From assembly GCA_027493955.1 (NCBI GenBank), contig JAOSJT010000001.1, forward strand, positions 1,193,131 to 1,257,130: a stretch of 64,000 nucleotides of DNA, written 5' to 3'. Both the position numbers and the translations under genes were made by a program. Within the stretch, counting starts at the first letter, position 1. Each line of letters starts with the position of its first letter. Shown here in pieces: positions 46,380 through 55,668 of this stretch. The stretch is from Bacteroidia bacterium. GTDB lineage: Bacteria > Bacteroidota > Ignavibacteria > SZUA-365. The notes under the pieces are model-generated. The model saw only the letters and a program-made list of their open reading frames with translations. It was not told the DNA's origin and ran no database searches.

Positions 46380-46847
46380 CTAGCGCACGGTCACCGACTC
46401 GGCGCACGGCAACACCTCCACCTCGTCGCCCACATTGATCACGCCTCCGTTGAGCACACGGGCAAAGATCCCCTCCCGCGGCATGACGCAATCACCGGCC
46501 TTGTAGTAAATGGCGCAGCGGGTGTGGCACTCCTTGCCAATCTGTGTGATCTCGAGTACTGTGCCTCCGATGCGGAGCAACGTACCGATCGCGAGTTCCG
46601 GCAGCGTAATGAATTGTGTCGTGATGTTTTCGGCGAATGCGCCGGGACGCACCTTGAGTCCTTTCGCCCGCATGGTGTCTATGCTCTCCATGGCGAGCAA
46701 ACTGACCTGACGATGCCAGTTCCCCGCGTGCGCGTCGCCCACTATACCCCATTCCTCCTTCAATTCCGCGCTTGTTCTGTTCGATTTCGGAATGCCCTTG
46801 CGAGCACTGATCGAGATTGCGGCGACGCTGCCGTGCAGTGTGTTCAT
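46380..46847 (-). CDS. MOSC-domain protein
   Basis: 155 aa; GGAGA lies eight bases before ATG. A single MOSC domain runs through VGDAHAGNWHRQVSLLAMESI (residues 36-56), GAFAENITTQFITLPELAIGTLLRIGG and the invariant-cysteine block CHTRCAIYYKAGDCVMPREGIFARVL. MOSC proteins bind molybdenum cofactor, or its sulfurated form, and pass it on or use it. Alone it resembles the MoaC/MogA-associated small MOSC proteins. Its position downstream of moaA and the nitrate reductase/ACIII block links it to cofactor supply for NarG. Confidence 0.9.
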   Translation of the reverse strand: MNTLHGSVAAISISARKGIPKSNRTSAELKEEWGIVGDAHAGNWHRQVSLLAMESIDTMRAKGLKVRPGAFAENITTQFITLPELAIGTLLRIGGTVLEITQIGKECHTRCAIYYKAGDCVMPREGIFARVLNGGVINVGDEVEVLPCAESVTVR

Positions 46848-46923
46848 ATCGTTCGTCTCCGGGTGTGATGCGAATGTTCTGCTGAAACGAGACTGTTGAT
46901 CAAAAGGTGACAGGCCGTCATGC

Positions 46924-47913
46924 TCACCCCCCTATCCGAATCATGGACCTGTTGTGCAAATCCACGAGTTGCCGCACGCCGGGATGCGCTTTCCACTTCC
47001 CCGCAAGCGCGTCGTTCATCACCCCGGCGATGCTCGCATCGTCCGCACCCGAGCGGAGCAACGAGCGGATATTGCATTCGCTTGTCGAGAACAGACAGGG
47101 TTTGAGCGAGCCGTCGGCGGTGAGACGCAACCGGTTGCAGGTGTCGCAGAAATGCTCGGACATCGCGGAGATGAAACCTACACGGCCCGCGAAACCGGGT
47201 ATACGGTACATGCGGGCCACGCCGGCATGCGTATCGCCGACCGCAGGATGCAGCGTGTACTCGCGGGAAAGACATTCGCGCATTTCTGACGCCGTCATCA
47301 GGCCGCCAGAGGACCAGGCGTTGGCGTCGAAGGGCATGTACTCGATAAAACGGATATCGAGAGCCCTTTCACGCGTGAGTTCCGCGACGTCGCAGAGTTC
47401 GTCGTCGTTGACCCCACGCATGACCACCATGTTGATTTTCACTTTCGCGAAGCCGGCACGCAAGGCCGCGGCGACACCTGCCATAACGGCGCTGTGATCG
47501 TCTCGTCGTGTTATGCGCGCGAAGCGCTCCGGCCGCAATGTGTCGAGACTGATGTTCACCGCATCGAGGCCGGCATCGCACAACACATCGGCGGAGCGCG
47601 CAAGCAAGGTGCCGTTCGTGGTCATACCCAGTTGCCGGAGGCCCGGGAGCGCGCGCAGGCGCCGGACGATTTCCGGGAGATCGCTTCGAACGAGCGGTTC
47701 GCCACCGGTGAGGCGGATTTTCGTGACACCGGCGTCCACCGCCACACGCGCCACACGCACGATTTCCTCCGTGGTGAGCATGTGCTCTCTGGGCTGCAGA
47801 CTGAGCCCGTCGGCGGGCATGCAGTAAGTGCAGCGTAAATTGCAGCGCTCGGTTACCGCGATGCGGAGGTAGGTGTGCTTTCGATGATGTCCGTCTATGA
47901 GAGATGGTCGCAT
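46924..47913 (-). CDS. moaA: GTP 3',8-cyclase (molybdenum cofactor biosynthesis protein A)
   Basis: 329 aa from ATG at 47913, with AAGGAA nine bases upstream; a longer open frame upstream is rejected. Radical-SAM motif TERCNLRCTYCMP (N-terminal 4Fe-4S), TGGEPLVR, SLDTLRPERF and the C-terminal second cluster CDTCNRLRLTADGSLKPCLFS. The chain ends in RIGG, the essential C-terminal double glycine. It converts GTP to 3',8-cyclo-dihydro-GTP with MoaC, the first step of Moco synthesis. It is 76 bases upstream of the MOSC gene and 255 bases downstream of actF on the same strand. Confidence 0.97.
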   Translation of the reverse strand: MRPSLIDGHHRKHTYLRIAVTERCNLRCTYCMPADGLSLQPREHMLTTEEIVRVARVAVDAGVTKIRLTGGEPLVRSDLPEIVRRLRALPGLRQLGMTTNGTLLARSADVLCDAGLDAVNISLDTLRPERFARITRRDDHSAVMAGVAAALRAGFAKVKINMVVMRGVNDDELCDVAELTRERALDIRFIEYMPFDANAWSSGGLMTASEMRECLSREYTLHPAVGDTHAGVARMYRIPGFAGRVGFISAMSEHFCDTCNRLRLTADGSLKPCLFSTSECNIRSLLRSGADDASIAGVMNDALAGKWKAHPGVRQLVDLHNRSMIRIGG

Positions 47914-48167
47914 GGCGTTCGTTCCTTGTGATACAGCCGGTCCGGGGTGGACAGGCAGATGGCGACGGTGTGGAGCGATCCATTCCGCGACGCGCATCTC
48001 CTTTCCAGGCCGGGGGGCGCCGCTGTTTCCGGTTGCGCCGTACTCCCTTGCGGGAGGGATCCAGTGATCCACGGTCGCACCGCCATTCCGCTGCGCGGGG
48101 CAGACGGGGCGACTCGGAGATGAGATATGTCAATACTCCGCGCCGTCTGTGACGGCACGAACAGGTA
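47914..48167 (-). other. Structured-looking leader between actF and moaA
   Basis: 254 bases without a gene. In the transcribed (minus) sense it contains a perfect 5-bp stem with a GCAA tetraloop (48043-48056), several GC-rich self-complementary blocks (around 48000-48035), and a CCGTC/GACGG-type pair just after the actF stop. A cofactor-sensing leader upstream of moaA is conceivable, but I cannot verify the fold. Confidence 0.35.
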
Positions 48168-49343
48168 TCAGCTGTGGTAGTGCAGACTTTCGACCAGTGT
48201 CGGATCCTGCACAGGTACGATCTGCTTCCTGGTCAGTCCTTTCAGGGTAATGAGCAAAAACAGGGCGACAGCGGCCGCGAGCGGCGCGACTTCCCACAGA
48301 CCCACGGACGGAGCGTCGGGCATGAACGGCGGCGCGATCATCCAGAACAGATCGATCCAATGTCCGATGAGTATGATGACGCTCACATTGAGCAGCAGGC
48401 CTTCAGCACGCTTTGCCCTGGCGGAGAGTAAGGCGACAAAAGGCAGCAGCCAATTGAACACGACATTGAGAATAGTGAACGTAAGCCAACCGCCCTGCTG
48501 CCGTGAGAGATAATAGCCGGTTTCCTCCGGGATATTGGAGTACCAGATGAGCATATACTGACTGAACCAAATGTACATCCAGAAGGTGCTGAAGGCGAAC
48601 ATCAGTTTCCCGAGGTCATGCAAATGATCGGGCCGAATGAGATCGCCGAACACCCCGCGGCGCTTGAGGCCGATCAGCAGAGCGGTGAGGGCCGCGGTGC
48701 CGGTCAGAAGAATACCCGAAATGTGATAGACGCCGAAAATGGTACTGAACCAATGCGCTTCCAGCGACATGATCCAATCCGTGGACGCCAGCCAGATCGT
48801 CAATGCGACAAGAACGAGAAAGAGCGCCGATATGCGCATATTCCTGTCCGTCAGCCGCTCATCGCCGGTGCGGTCCTGCAGCTCGGAATTTCGTCGCAAT
48901 GCCGCGGTGAAACCGATCCAGATCACAAAGAACACCACAATGCGTCCAACGAAAAACGGGACATTGAGCCAGGGTGCCTTGGAGGCGATGAGATGATCCT
49001 GCGCGAGTACGCTTGTGTGACTCCATTCGTAGAGCGTGGAGATCCCGAATGCCGTCAGCAGCATGAGAGCGAAACTCACCGGCAGCGAGCGCGTCATCGC
49101 TTCGGGTACGCGGCGGAACACCGTACTCCAGCCCGCGCGGGTGATAAAGGTCAGCGCGATAAAGATGCCCCCCGCCAGCGCCAGGCCCACGATGTAGTAA
49201 TTCGCCAGCAGGATGGCCGGCCAGATGCGCACCGGAGCGAGAAGCAGTCCCGCCGCGCTGCCCAGTGCGCCGAGCGCGATCACGAGCACAAGATTGCGCA
49301 GCAGCGCCGGGCGAATGGTGTAGGTCGTATGTTCCGCGGTCAT
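48168..49343 (-). CDS. actF: Alternative complex III subunit ActF (membrane)
   Basis: 391 aa with about ten membrane helices and no cofactor motif. It is one of the two large NrfD-related or derived integral subunits of the quinol:cytochrome c/electron acceptor oxidoreductase (ACIII). Typical stretches are GWSTVFRRVPEAMTRSLPV, STDWIMSLEAHWFSTIFGVYHISG, FSTFWMYIWFSQYMLIWYSNIPEETGYYL and LNVVFNWLLPF. It is the last gene of the act set; its start overlaps the actE stop (ATGA). No cytochrome oxidase gene follows. Confidence 0.93.
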   Translation of the reverse strand: MTAEHTTYTIRPALLRNLVLVIALGALGSAAGLLLAPVRIWPAILLANYYIVGLALAGGIFIALTFITRAGWSTVFRRVPEAMTRSLPVSFALMLLTAFGISTLYEWSHTSVLAQDHLIASKAPWLNVPFFVGRIVVFFVIWIGFTAALRRNSELQDRTGDERLTDRNMRISALFLVLVALTIWLASTDWIMSLEAHWFSTIFGVYHISGILLTGTAALTALLIGLKRRGVFGDLIRPDHLHDLGKLMFAFSTFWMYIWFSQYMLIWYSNIPEETGYYLSRQQGGWLTFTILNVVFNWLLPFVALLSARAKRAEGLLLNVSVIILIGHWIDLFWMIAPPFMPDAPSVGLWEVAPLAAAVALFLLITLKGLTRKQIVPVQDPTLVESLHYHS

Positions 49344-49924
49344 TGCATACCTCCTGTCGTCTGCCCGGCCGTCTGTTGCATGGAACGAATGTGGAGAATT
49401 GACCTCCGGATATCCGCCGGCGTGATTTGTGAGCGATACTGCGGCATATTGCCCCGACCGTCGGCGATGATGCTGTACAGCGCGCTGTCACTGAGGCGCA
49501 GCGCATTTTCAGCGAGCAGCGACGGCGGCGGCGGATAGCCGCGTTTCGCCACTTCTCCGTCTCCGGCCCCGGCAGCTCCGTGACAAGGCCGGCAGAAAAT
49601 GTCATACACCTCCCGTCCGCGCGGCAAAGCAGCGCTCAGCCGTTGCTGCGCGCTGCTGTCGGTCGACGACAGGGCCTCGGCGGGAAGCACGCCCGGCGTC
49701 GTTTCTTCCCGCGCGACGCGTGTGCCCGGTACCGGATTCGGACTTCTGCGTCGCATTTCTGCCACCCAGCGCTCGGTCTGTCCCTCGACAGGAACGGAAT
49801 ACACCATACCAGGGAGGAATTCCAGATTGCGCTTCGTCCAGACGGTCTCGATGGACATGGTCAGAATCACGACAATGGCGATGAGCAGCGCGAGCAGAAT
49901 ATGATGAAAACGCAGTGTCTTCAT
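49340..49924 (-). CDS. actE: Alternative complex III subunit ActE (monoheme cytochrome c)
   Basis: 194 aa from ATG at 49924, overlapping the actD stop by ATGA. An N-terminal membrane anchor (HILLALLIAIVVILTMSI) is followed by a periplasmic cytochrome c domain with one CRPCH motif (about 127-131) and a distal methionine candidate in GRGNMPQY. It carries electrons from the ActA/ActB side to a soluble acceptor. It sits between actD and actF, the conserved ACIII order. Confidence 0.93.
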   Translation of the reverse strand: MKTLRFHHILLALLIAIVVILTMSIETVWTKRNLEFLPGMVYSVPVEGQTERWVAEMRRRSPNPVPGTRVAREETTPGVLPAEALSSTDSSAQQRLSAALPRGREVYDIFCRPCHGAAGAGDGEVAKRGYPPPPSLLAENALRLSDSALYSIIADGRGNMPQYRSQITPADIRRSILHIRSMQQTAGQTTGGMQ

Positions 49925-50469
49925 GAGAGCACCTCCACGCGTTCCTCTATCACCGAAGCGTGATGCGCACGGCACAGCGCCTCGATGGCGCGAACGTCAA
50001 ACGCGGCATTGTCCTGATGCAGCAGTAACCCGAAGCCATCGTCGGTAACGCGCTGATGCACCACTGCCGCCTTGCGTCCGGGCCAGAGCCGCGAGCGCAG
50101 CAGGAACGTGGCCACAGTGCCGAGCCCGGCGAAGAGCACTGTGATCTCGAACGTCACCGGCACGAAGGCTGGTACGGACGCCAGTGGCTTGCCACCGACG
50201 TTCAGCGGCCAGCTCCCGGCGGAGGTCCAGACCTGAAACCAGAGTTTGGCGGCTGCGCCCGACAGGCCGAAAAGCAGACAAACGAGAGGAAGCCGCGACG
50301 GACGCTGCCCCAACGCTTTGTCCAGGCCATGGACCGCATAAGGAGTGAAGGATTCGAGAATGGTGATGCCGCGCGCGCGCAGCGCTTTCGCGGCGGCGAG
50401 AATATCGTGCTCGTTGTCGAACACCGCCAGAAGCACGCGTCGGGTTGAATCTGCGATCGGGGGGGTCAT
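49921..50469 (-). CDS. actD: Alternative complex III subunit ActD (DUF3341)
   Basis: 182 aa from ATG at 50469. A ferredoxin-like cytoplasmic N-terminal half (LLAVFDNEHDILAAAKALRARGITILESFTPYAVHGLD) leads into two membrane helices (LPLVCLLFGLSGAAAKLWFQVW; VPAFVPVTFEITVLFAGLGTVATFLL). This is the DUF3341 architecture, without cofactors. It is a structural subunit in contact with ActC and ActF. Fourteen bases separate it from actC. Confidence 0.92.
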   Translation of the reverse strand: MTPPIADSTRRVLLAVFDNEHDILAAAKALRARGITILESFTPYAVHGLDKALGQRPSRLPLVCLLFGLSGAAAKLWFQVWTSAGSWPLNVGGKPLASVPAFVPVTFEITVLFAGLGTVATFLLRSRLWPGRKAAVVHQRVTDDGFGLLLHQDNAAFDVRAIEALCRAHHASVIEERVEVLS

Positions 50470-50483
50470 AAGCTTTCTCACTT

Positions 50484-51941
50484 TCACTGTACGCTTGAAT
50501 GCACCGCGTCCTTTTTCTCCGTGCGTGTCGCGCCCGGAGCCGCCGCTTTGCCGTTCTTTCTCACCAGCGCTCCCGCCGCATCGAGAACGGTGCGGCCGTA
50601 CCCCAGCACGCTTTTCACCTCCGCCACCGCTATCATGGGCAGCAGGCGCGCGAAGATCAGGAAGAGCGCGAAAAACAGACCGAAGGAACCGACCATGGTG
50701 CCGATTTCTATCCACGTGGGTGTGTACGCAGACCAGCTGCCGGGCAGGAAATCACGGGTGAGCGACGTCATGATGATCACGAAACGCTCGAACCACATAC
50801 CCACGTTGATGACGATGGAAAGAATGAACACCGTCACCACCGAGCGGCGTAACCTGCGTATCCAGAAAAACTGCGGCGCGATCACGTTGCACGACACCAT
50901 GATCCAGTACGCCCAGGCGTAGGGACCGAACATGCGGTTGGCAAATGCGAATTGTTCGTATTCATTGCCGGAATACCAGGCCGTGAACAACTCCGTCAGA
51001 TACGCGAAGCCCACGATACTGCCCGTTGCGATGATGATCTTGGTCATGGACTCGATGTGATGCAGCGTGATGTACTCTTCGAAATGCAGCACCTTGCGTG
51101 TGATGATCATCAGCGTGAGCACCATCGCGAAGCCGGAAAACACCGCGCCCGCAACGAAGTACGGCGGGAAAATGGTCGTATGCCAGCCCGGTATCACGGA
51201 CGTCGCGAAGTCCCAGCTCACGATAGTATGCACCGACACCACCAGCGGTGTCGCGAGGCCGGCGAGCAGCAGATACACCGATTCGTAGCGTATCCAATGC
51301 CGACCGGAGCCATTCCACCCGAGACTGAAAATGCCCGCCAGTTTTCTGCGCAGCTTGCTCTTCGCGCGGTCGCGCAGAGTTGCCAGATCCGGTATCAAGC
51401 CCACATACCAGAACACCAGGGAAATCGTCAGGTAGGTGCTGATCGCGAACATGTCCCAGATCAGCGGCGAGCGGAAATTCACCCACAGCGGACCACGGAA
51501 ATTCGGATACGGCACGAACCAGAACGCGAGCCACGGCCGTCCCATGTGAATGATGGGATAGATGCCCGCGCAGATAACGGCGATGATGGTCATGGCCTCG
51601 GCGGAACGATTGACGGACGTGCGCCATTTCTGGCGGAACAGGAAGAGAATCGCCGAGATCAGCGTGCCCGCGTGACCGATGCCGATCCAAAACACGAAGT
51701 TCGTAATGTCGAACGCCCAGCCCACGGTGTTGTTCAGACCCCAGGTACCTACGCCCGTCATGATCTGATATACTGTCGTCACCACACCCGCGGCGACCAT
51801 GGTCATGGCCATGGTAAATGCCAGCCACCACAGCGGCCCCGCCTTCGCATCCATCGGCGCGCAGATGTCGTCGGTGACCTGGCGCAGGGATTTATCGCCC
51901 AGGACCAGCGGTGTGCGGAGTTTCGAATACACTTCAGCCAT
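50484..51941 (-). CDS. actC: Alternative complex III subunit ActC (NrfD/PsrC-like)
   Basis: 485 aa from ATG at 51941, with AGGAG seven bases upstream; the in-frame ATG at 51947 is too close to that site. About ten helices of the NrfD/PsrC family (WWLAFTMAMTMVAAGVVTTVYQIMTGVGTWGLNNTVGWAFDITNFVFWIGIGHAGTLISAIL). The quinol-binding site of ACIII is placed in this subunit. Other family marks are FSLGWNGSGRHW and HTIVSWDFATSVIPGWHTTIFPPYFVAGAVFSG. Its 5' end overlaps the actB stop by eight bases. Confidence 0.95.
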   Translation of the reverse strand: MAEVYSKLRTPLVLGDKSLRQVTDDICAPMDAKAGPLWWLAFTMAMTMVAAGVVTTVYQIMTGVGTWGLNNTVGWAFDITNFVFWIGIGHAGTLISAILFLFRQKWRTSVNRSAEAMTIIAVICAGIYPIIHMGRPWLAFWFVPYPNFRGPLWVNFRSPLIWDMFAISTYLTISLVFWYVGLIPDLATLRDRAKSKLRRKLAGIFSLGWNGSGRHWIRYESVYLLLAGLATPLVVSVHTIVSWDFATSVIPGWHTTIFPPYFVAGAVFSGFAMVLTLMIITRKVLHFEEYITLHHIESMTKIIIATGSIVGFAYLTELFTAWYSGNEYEQFAFANRMFGPYAWAYWIMVSCNVIAPQFFWIRRLRRSVVTVFILSIVINVGMWFERFVIIMTSLTRDFLPGSWSAYTPTWIEIGTMVGSFGLFFALFLIFARLLPMIAVAEVKSVLGYGRTVLDAAGALVRKNGKAAAPGATRTEKKDAVHSSVQ

Positions 51942-54900
51942 GGCCATTCTCCTTGACGGGTGTCGCGGCATGTCGTACCTGCATCAGATAACCGACCGAT
52001 GGTCTGACGCCCAGTTCTTCGAGGACGCGATAATGCCGGGGATTGCGCATTTCCTTCGCAACGGCGCTTTCACGGTCGTTCATATCGCCGAAACGGATTG
52101 CACGGGTGGGACAGGACTGCATGCAGGCGGGTTGTATTTCGCCGTCGGCGGGTACGCGTCCCTCCCCTTTTGCCACGATTTTCGCTTCCTGAATGCGCTG
52201 CACACAGAAGGAGCATTTCTCCATCACGCCGCGGGAACGCACGGTGACATCGGGATTGAGGACAAGATTTTCCTCTTCCTCCCGTTCGTAATTGAACCAA
52301 TTGAATCGGCGGACCTTATACGGGCAGTTGTTCGAGCAGTAGCGCGTGCCCACGCAGCGATTGTACACCTGCTGATTGAGTCCTTCGCCGGAATGCACGG
52401 TGGCGAGAACGGGACATACCGTTTCGCAGGGCGCATTGTCGCAGTGATGGCAGAGCATGGGTTGATGCGCCACGCGCAGATCGCCATCGGTGTCGTGGAA
52501 ATAGTAGCGATCAATGCGCAGCCAGTGCATATCGCGATTGCGGCGCACCTCGTCCTTGCCGACGACGGGGATGTTGTTTTCCACCTGGCAACCGATCACG
52601 CAGGCGGAGCAGCCCGTGCAGGCGTTCACGTCAATAGTCATGCCCCAGTGATGCCCGTTGTACGCGTGCTCTTTCCACATACTGTGCAGCTCATGCGCCG
52701 GGCCATGGGGAAGCTTTCCCGCCGCAAGCTGCGCGAGAGTAATCTCCTGCACGCAGGGTCTCTGTTTGCCGCTGCCGTCCCCTTCCGGTCCGGGAACTGC
52801 GAGATACTGATACTCCTGCGCCAGCGCGAGTTGCGTGTGTTTTCCGCTCGGGACCGCCGACACATGCAGTCCGTCGTCGCGCAGTACGCCATCCACAAAA
52901 ACCCGCACGCCGCTCACGCGTACGCCCACACCGCCGTCGGCGCCGGTCGTGGGCCGACCGAACCACCAGGATGCCTGCGGCTTCGCGAAACGCCGTCCCA
53001 CAAGTGTGCCGTAGCCCATCGCCACGGCGAGTGTACCGTCCGCCTGCCCCTCCTGAATGAGCACGGGCAGCTCTATCGCCTGTCCACCCTCATTTTTTCC
53101 GCCGATGCGGAGCAAATCACCCTGTTGCAGCTTGTACTTCCTGGCCGTGTTCTTGCTCAGGGACGCGACATTCTCCCAGGAGCATTTCGTGACGGGATCG
53201 GGGAGTTCGAGCAACCAGGCATTGCCACCGGAAGTGCTGTCCGGCATGCCGACACGGGGATGGATGATCAGCTCCAATTCACCGGCGCCCTGTTTCGGCA
53301 TCCGCTGATCGGTTGCTATCATCGTCGAAGAAATTGCCTCCCGAACCGGAAGCGACTCCGTGACCCGTATGCTACCCGTGGCGAGCGTCGCGTTCCACCA
53401 GTCGTCGAAATCTGCTGCGCCGCTTCGCGGGAACACCGCGTCGCGCCAGTACTCGCGTATGAGATCGTAGGCACGCGCAGTGGTTCCGTTCCAGATGTTG
53501 AGGGCCTCAAGTACTGGACGATACTCGTTTGACGGCGGTATCATCGGTTGTGAAAGTGTGAACACACCCGCGACGGGCCGCGCATCGCTCCACTCCTCGA
53601 GGAAATGCGGCGTCGGGCAAACGTAGGCCGCGTACCGCGTTGTTTCGTCGGTGTGCGAAGTGCAATGAATGCTGAGGGGCACGCGCTGCAGCGCATCGCC
53701 CAGTTTCCAGGAATCGGGCGCGTCGTATACAGGATTCACATTGACGGTGATCAGCGCGTCCACGCCGCCGCCATGCATTTCCTGCACGAGGGCGTGAAAC
53801 TGCTCGTCGCTGCCCTGCTTCTGCCGCGACGGGCCGGCGACGTCGATGGTTGTGCCGTAGCTGCCGAGCATGCTGTTGATATGCAGCGCCAAACGTTGCG
53901 ACGCTCTGTCGTTCGTTCCGCAGAGCAGCAGCGCGGCACCGCGCGCCTCCCACAGTTTGTCCGTCAGCAGATCGAGCGTGGCTTCGGGGAGCGGGAGCTT
54001 CGTCCGGGGGGCGGGAACGCTTTGTCCGGCACGCTGCGCGATGCGATGCCGCAGATGCAGCAGCACGGCGTACCGATCCGCACCGCCGAGCGCGATACGG
54101 TAATCGGCTTTCGTCCCGGTCAGCGACATGCGCGCTTCGATGTGCGCATGCCACGACATCTGCGCGTCCTTTCCGTCCAAAGTCCGGCCGGCTATCCACG
54201 CCGCGCTGTATTCGACGGGAGAAATCCAGGTTCCCAGGAAATCCGCATCGAACGACACGATCACGCGCGCCTCGCCGAGAAGGAAGCGCGGCAGCATCCG
54301 TACTCCGAAGGCCTCAGCATGCGCGTCAAGCAGCGCCGACACCGAAAGCGCATCGTACATCACATGCTTCCCGTCCGCAAAACCGGAAAGAAAGGCGTCA
54401 ATGGCGCGCTGCAGCGTGGGACTCGTGATGCTGCCGCTGAGGATGCGCACGCGCGCGGAGGTCTTCCGCAGTCGGTCAAACTCTTTCCCGAGATCGGTAT
54501 CAAGTCGCTCCCAGGTCGTGCGTTCCCCTTTGCGCAAAGGCGCTTTCAGGCGATGACTGTCATACAACGCAAGCAGCGAGGCCTGTCCCGCAGCGCACAG
54601 ACCGCCTTTGGAGACGGGATGCTCCGGCAGTCCTTCGATTTTCACGGGACGGTTGTCCCGGTTGCGCACGAGTATACCGCAGCCCGCGCTGCACGCGGCA
54701 CAAGTACCGGCGTACCACGCCGAGGTACCCGGAGTGACTTCGGGCTCGAGCCTTACGTGAGGAAGCGTCTTGCTGTCGCGGGGTTGCTCGCAACCCACCG
54801 TCAGCGCTGCGAGCGTAAAGCCGGTGAGTTTGAGGAAATCGCGCCGAGGCACGCCGCGAACCTGCTCCTCACCCTCCGCTTCTGCGTGCACGTGGTGAAC

Positions 54901-54945
54901 ATGCTCACGTATTTCGCTTGCTTTGTCTGCTGTGTTCATACGCAT
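51934..54945 (-). CDS. actB: Alternative complex III subunit ActB (fused molybdopterin-like and Fe-S domains)
   Basis: 1003 aa. A twin-arginine signal (VPRRDFLKLTGFTLAALTVGC) precedes a molybdoenzyme-like domain (B1, about 60-730) with a CAACSAGCG iron-sulfur start. In ACIII this domain lacks a metal-pterin cofactor. The C-terminal ferredoxin domain (B2, about 760-1000) holds four cysteine clusters: CTGCSACVIGCQ, CHHCDNAPCETVCP, CVGTRYCSNNCP and CSFCVQRIQEAK ... CMQSCP. It wires electrons from quinol oxidation at ActC to the hemes of ActA and ActE on the periplasmic face. The two domains are fused, as is usual in Bacteroidota-type ACIII. Confidence 0.96.
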   Translation of the reverse strand: MRMNTADKASEIREHVHHVHAEAEGEEQVRGVPRRDFLKLTGFTLAALTVGCEQPRDSKTLPHVRLEPEVTPGTSAWYAGTCAACSAGCGILVRNRDNRPVKIEGLPEHPVSKGGLCAAGQASLLALYDSHRLKAPLRKGERTTWERLDTDLGKEFDRLRKTSARVRILSGSITSPTLQRAIDAFLSGFADGKHVMYDALSVSALLDAHAEAFGVRMLPRFLLGEARVIVSFDADFLGTWISPVEYSAAWIAGRTLDGKDAQMSWHAHIEARMSLTGTKADYRIALGGADRYAVLLHLRHRIAQRAGQSVPAPRTKLPLPEATLDLLTDKLWEARGAALLLCGTNDRASQRLALHINSMLGSYGTTIDVAGPSRQKQGSDEQFHALVQEMHGGGVDALITVNVNPVYDAPDSWKLGDALQRVPLSIHCTSHTDETTRYAAYVCPTPHFLEEWSDARPVAGVFTLSQPMIPPSNEYRPVLEALNIWNGTTARAYDLIREYWRDAVFPRSGAADFDDWWNATLATGSIRVTESLPVREAISSTMIATDQRMPKQGAGELELIIHPRVGMPDSTSGGNAWLLELPDPVTKCSWENVASLSKNTARKYKLQQGDLLRIGGKNEGGQAIELPVLIQEGQADGTLAVAMGYGTLVGRRFAKPQASWWFGRPTTGADGGVGVRVSGVRVFVDGVLRDDGLHVSAVPSGKHTQLALAQEYQYLAVPGPEGDGSGKQRPCVQEITLAQLAAGKLPHGPAHELHSMWKEHAYNGHHWGMTIDVNACTGCSACVIGCQVENNIPVVGKDEVRRNRDMHWLRIDRYYFHDTDGDLRVAHQPMLCHHCDNAPCETVCPVLATVHSGEGLNQQVYNRCVGTRYCSNNCPYKVRRFNWFNYEREEEENLVLNPDVTVRSRGVMEKCSFCVQRIQEAKIVAKGEGRVPADGEIQPACMQSCPTRAIRFGDMNDRESAVAKEMRNPRHYRVLEELGVRPSVGYLMQVRHAATPVKENGHG

Positions 54946-54999
54946 TCGTCATTCTGTGATCGTGTGCCGACGCAGCAGAGCGCGACGGCGCGGTTACTG

Positions 55000-55659
55000 C
55001 TAATAGTGACAGGCGACGCAGTCTATCGGCGCATTGACCTTTCTGCCTCCGACACCGATGGCGTTGCTTTCGCGGTGACAATTCACGCACCAGCCCATCG
55101 AGAGATCCTCGACCTGCCGCACGCGCTCCATGGTCTGTACTTCGCCGTGGCATTGCTGGCATTGCACGCCCGCGCGTACGTGAGGACGGTGATCGAAATA
55201 CACGAAGTCGGGCAAATTGTGCACGCGCACCCATTCGACCGGCGCCGCGGCCATAGAGGAATCCGGCTGTAATTCGTCATTCCAACCTGCGGAGATGTAC
55301 AGCGGCCTGAGGGCTGGGCTGATCACACGCCGGGGACTGCGTTCCTTTTTCGTGGCCGCTTCGCTCTCCGCGCGCACTGCGGCGAAGGGCGCGGAAATAA
55401 AGCCGTGGCAATTCATGCAGACGTTTGTCGGTGGAACGCCGGCGCTTTTGCTTCGCTCGGCGCCAAAATGACAGTAGCGGCAGTCAATACCCAATTCCCC
55501 CGCATGCAGGCGATGGGAATAGCTGATCGGCTGCGCAGGTTCATAGCCCTGATTGTTCCCCGGCAAATTCACCGAAGTCCTGGCCGTGTCGATGAGCGCG
55601 AGCGCGGCAAGAAACAGACCGGCGCTCAACAGTAATGTCAACAAACGGGAACGTGTCAT
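55000..55659 (-). CDS. actA: Alternative complex III subunit ActA (pentaheme cytochrome c)
   Basis: 219 aa from ATG at 55659, with AGGTG six bases upstream; the in-frame GTG at 55668 is less likely. An N-terminal membrane anchor (LLTLLLSAGLFLAALALIDTA) is followed by five CxxCH motifs: CRYCH, CMNCH, CQQCH, CVNCH and CVACH, and paired distal histidines (SYSHRLHAGELGIDCRYCH, YFDHRPHVRAGVQCQQCH). It forms the periplasmic heme wire of ACIII with ActE. It begins nine bases after the narK stop, joining the nar and act genes into one unit. Confidence 0.95.
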   Translation of the reverse strand: MTRSRLLTLLLSAGLFLAALALIDTARTSVNLPGNNQGYEPAQPISYSHRLHAGELGIDCRYCHFGAERSKSAGVPPTNVCMNCHGFISAPFAAVRAESEAATKKERSPRRVISPALRPLYISAGWNDELQPDSSMAAAPVEWVRVHNLPDFVYFDHRPHVRAGVQCQQCHGEVQTMERVRQVEDLSMGWCVNCHRESNAIGVGGRKVNAPIDCVACHY

Positions 55660-55668
55660 CTGCAACAC

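Noticed and set aside
51799-53532. 577-residue plus-strand frame opposite actB/actC
   Set aside because: Antisense shadow with unnatural composition. The minus-strand Fe-S motifs define the real genes.
53605-55272. 555-residue plus-strand frame opposite actB
   Set aside because: Antisense shadow of actB/actA in GC-rich DNA. It is Arg/His-rich with no domain, whereas actB is unmistakable.
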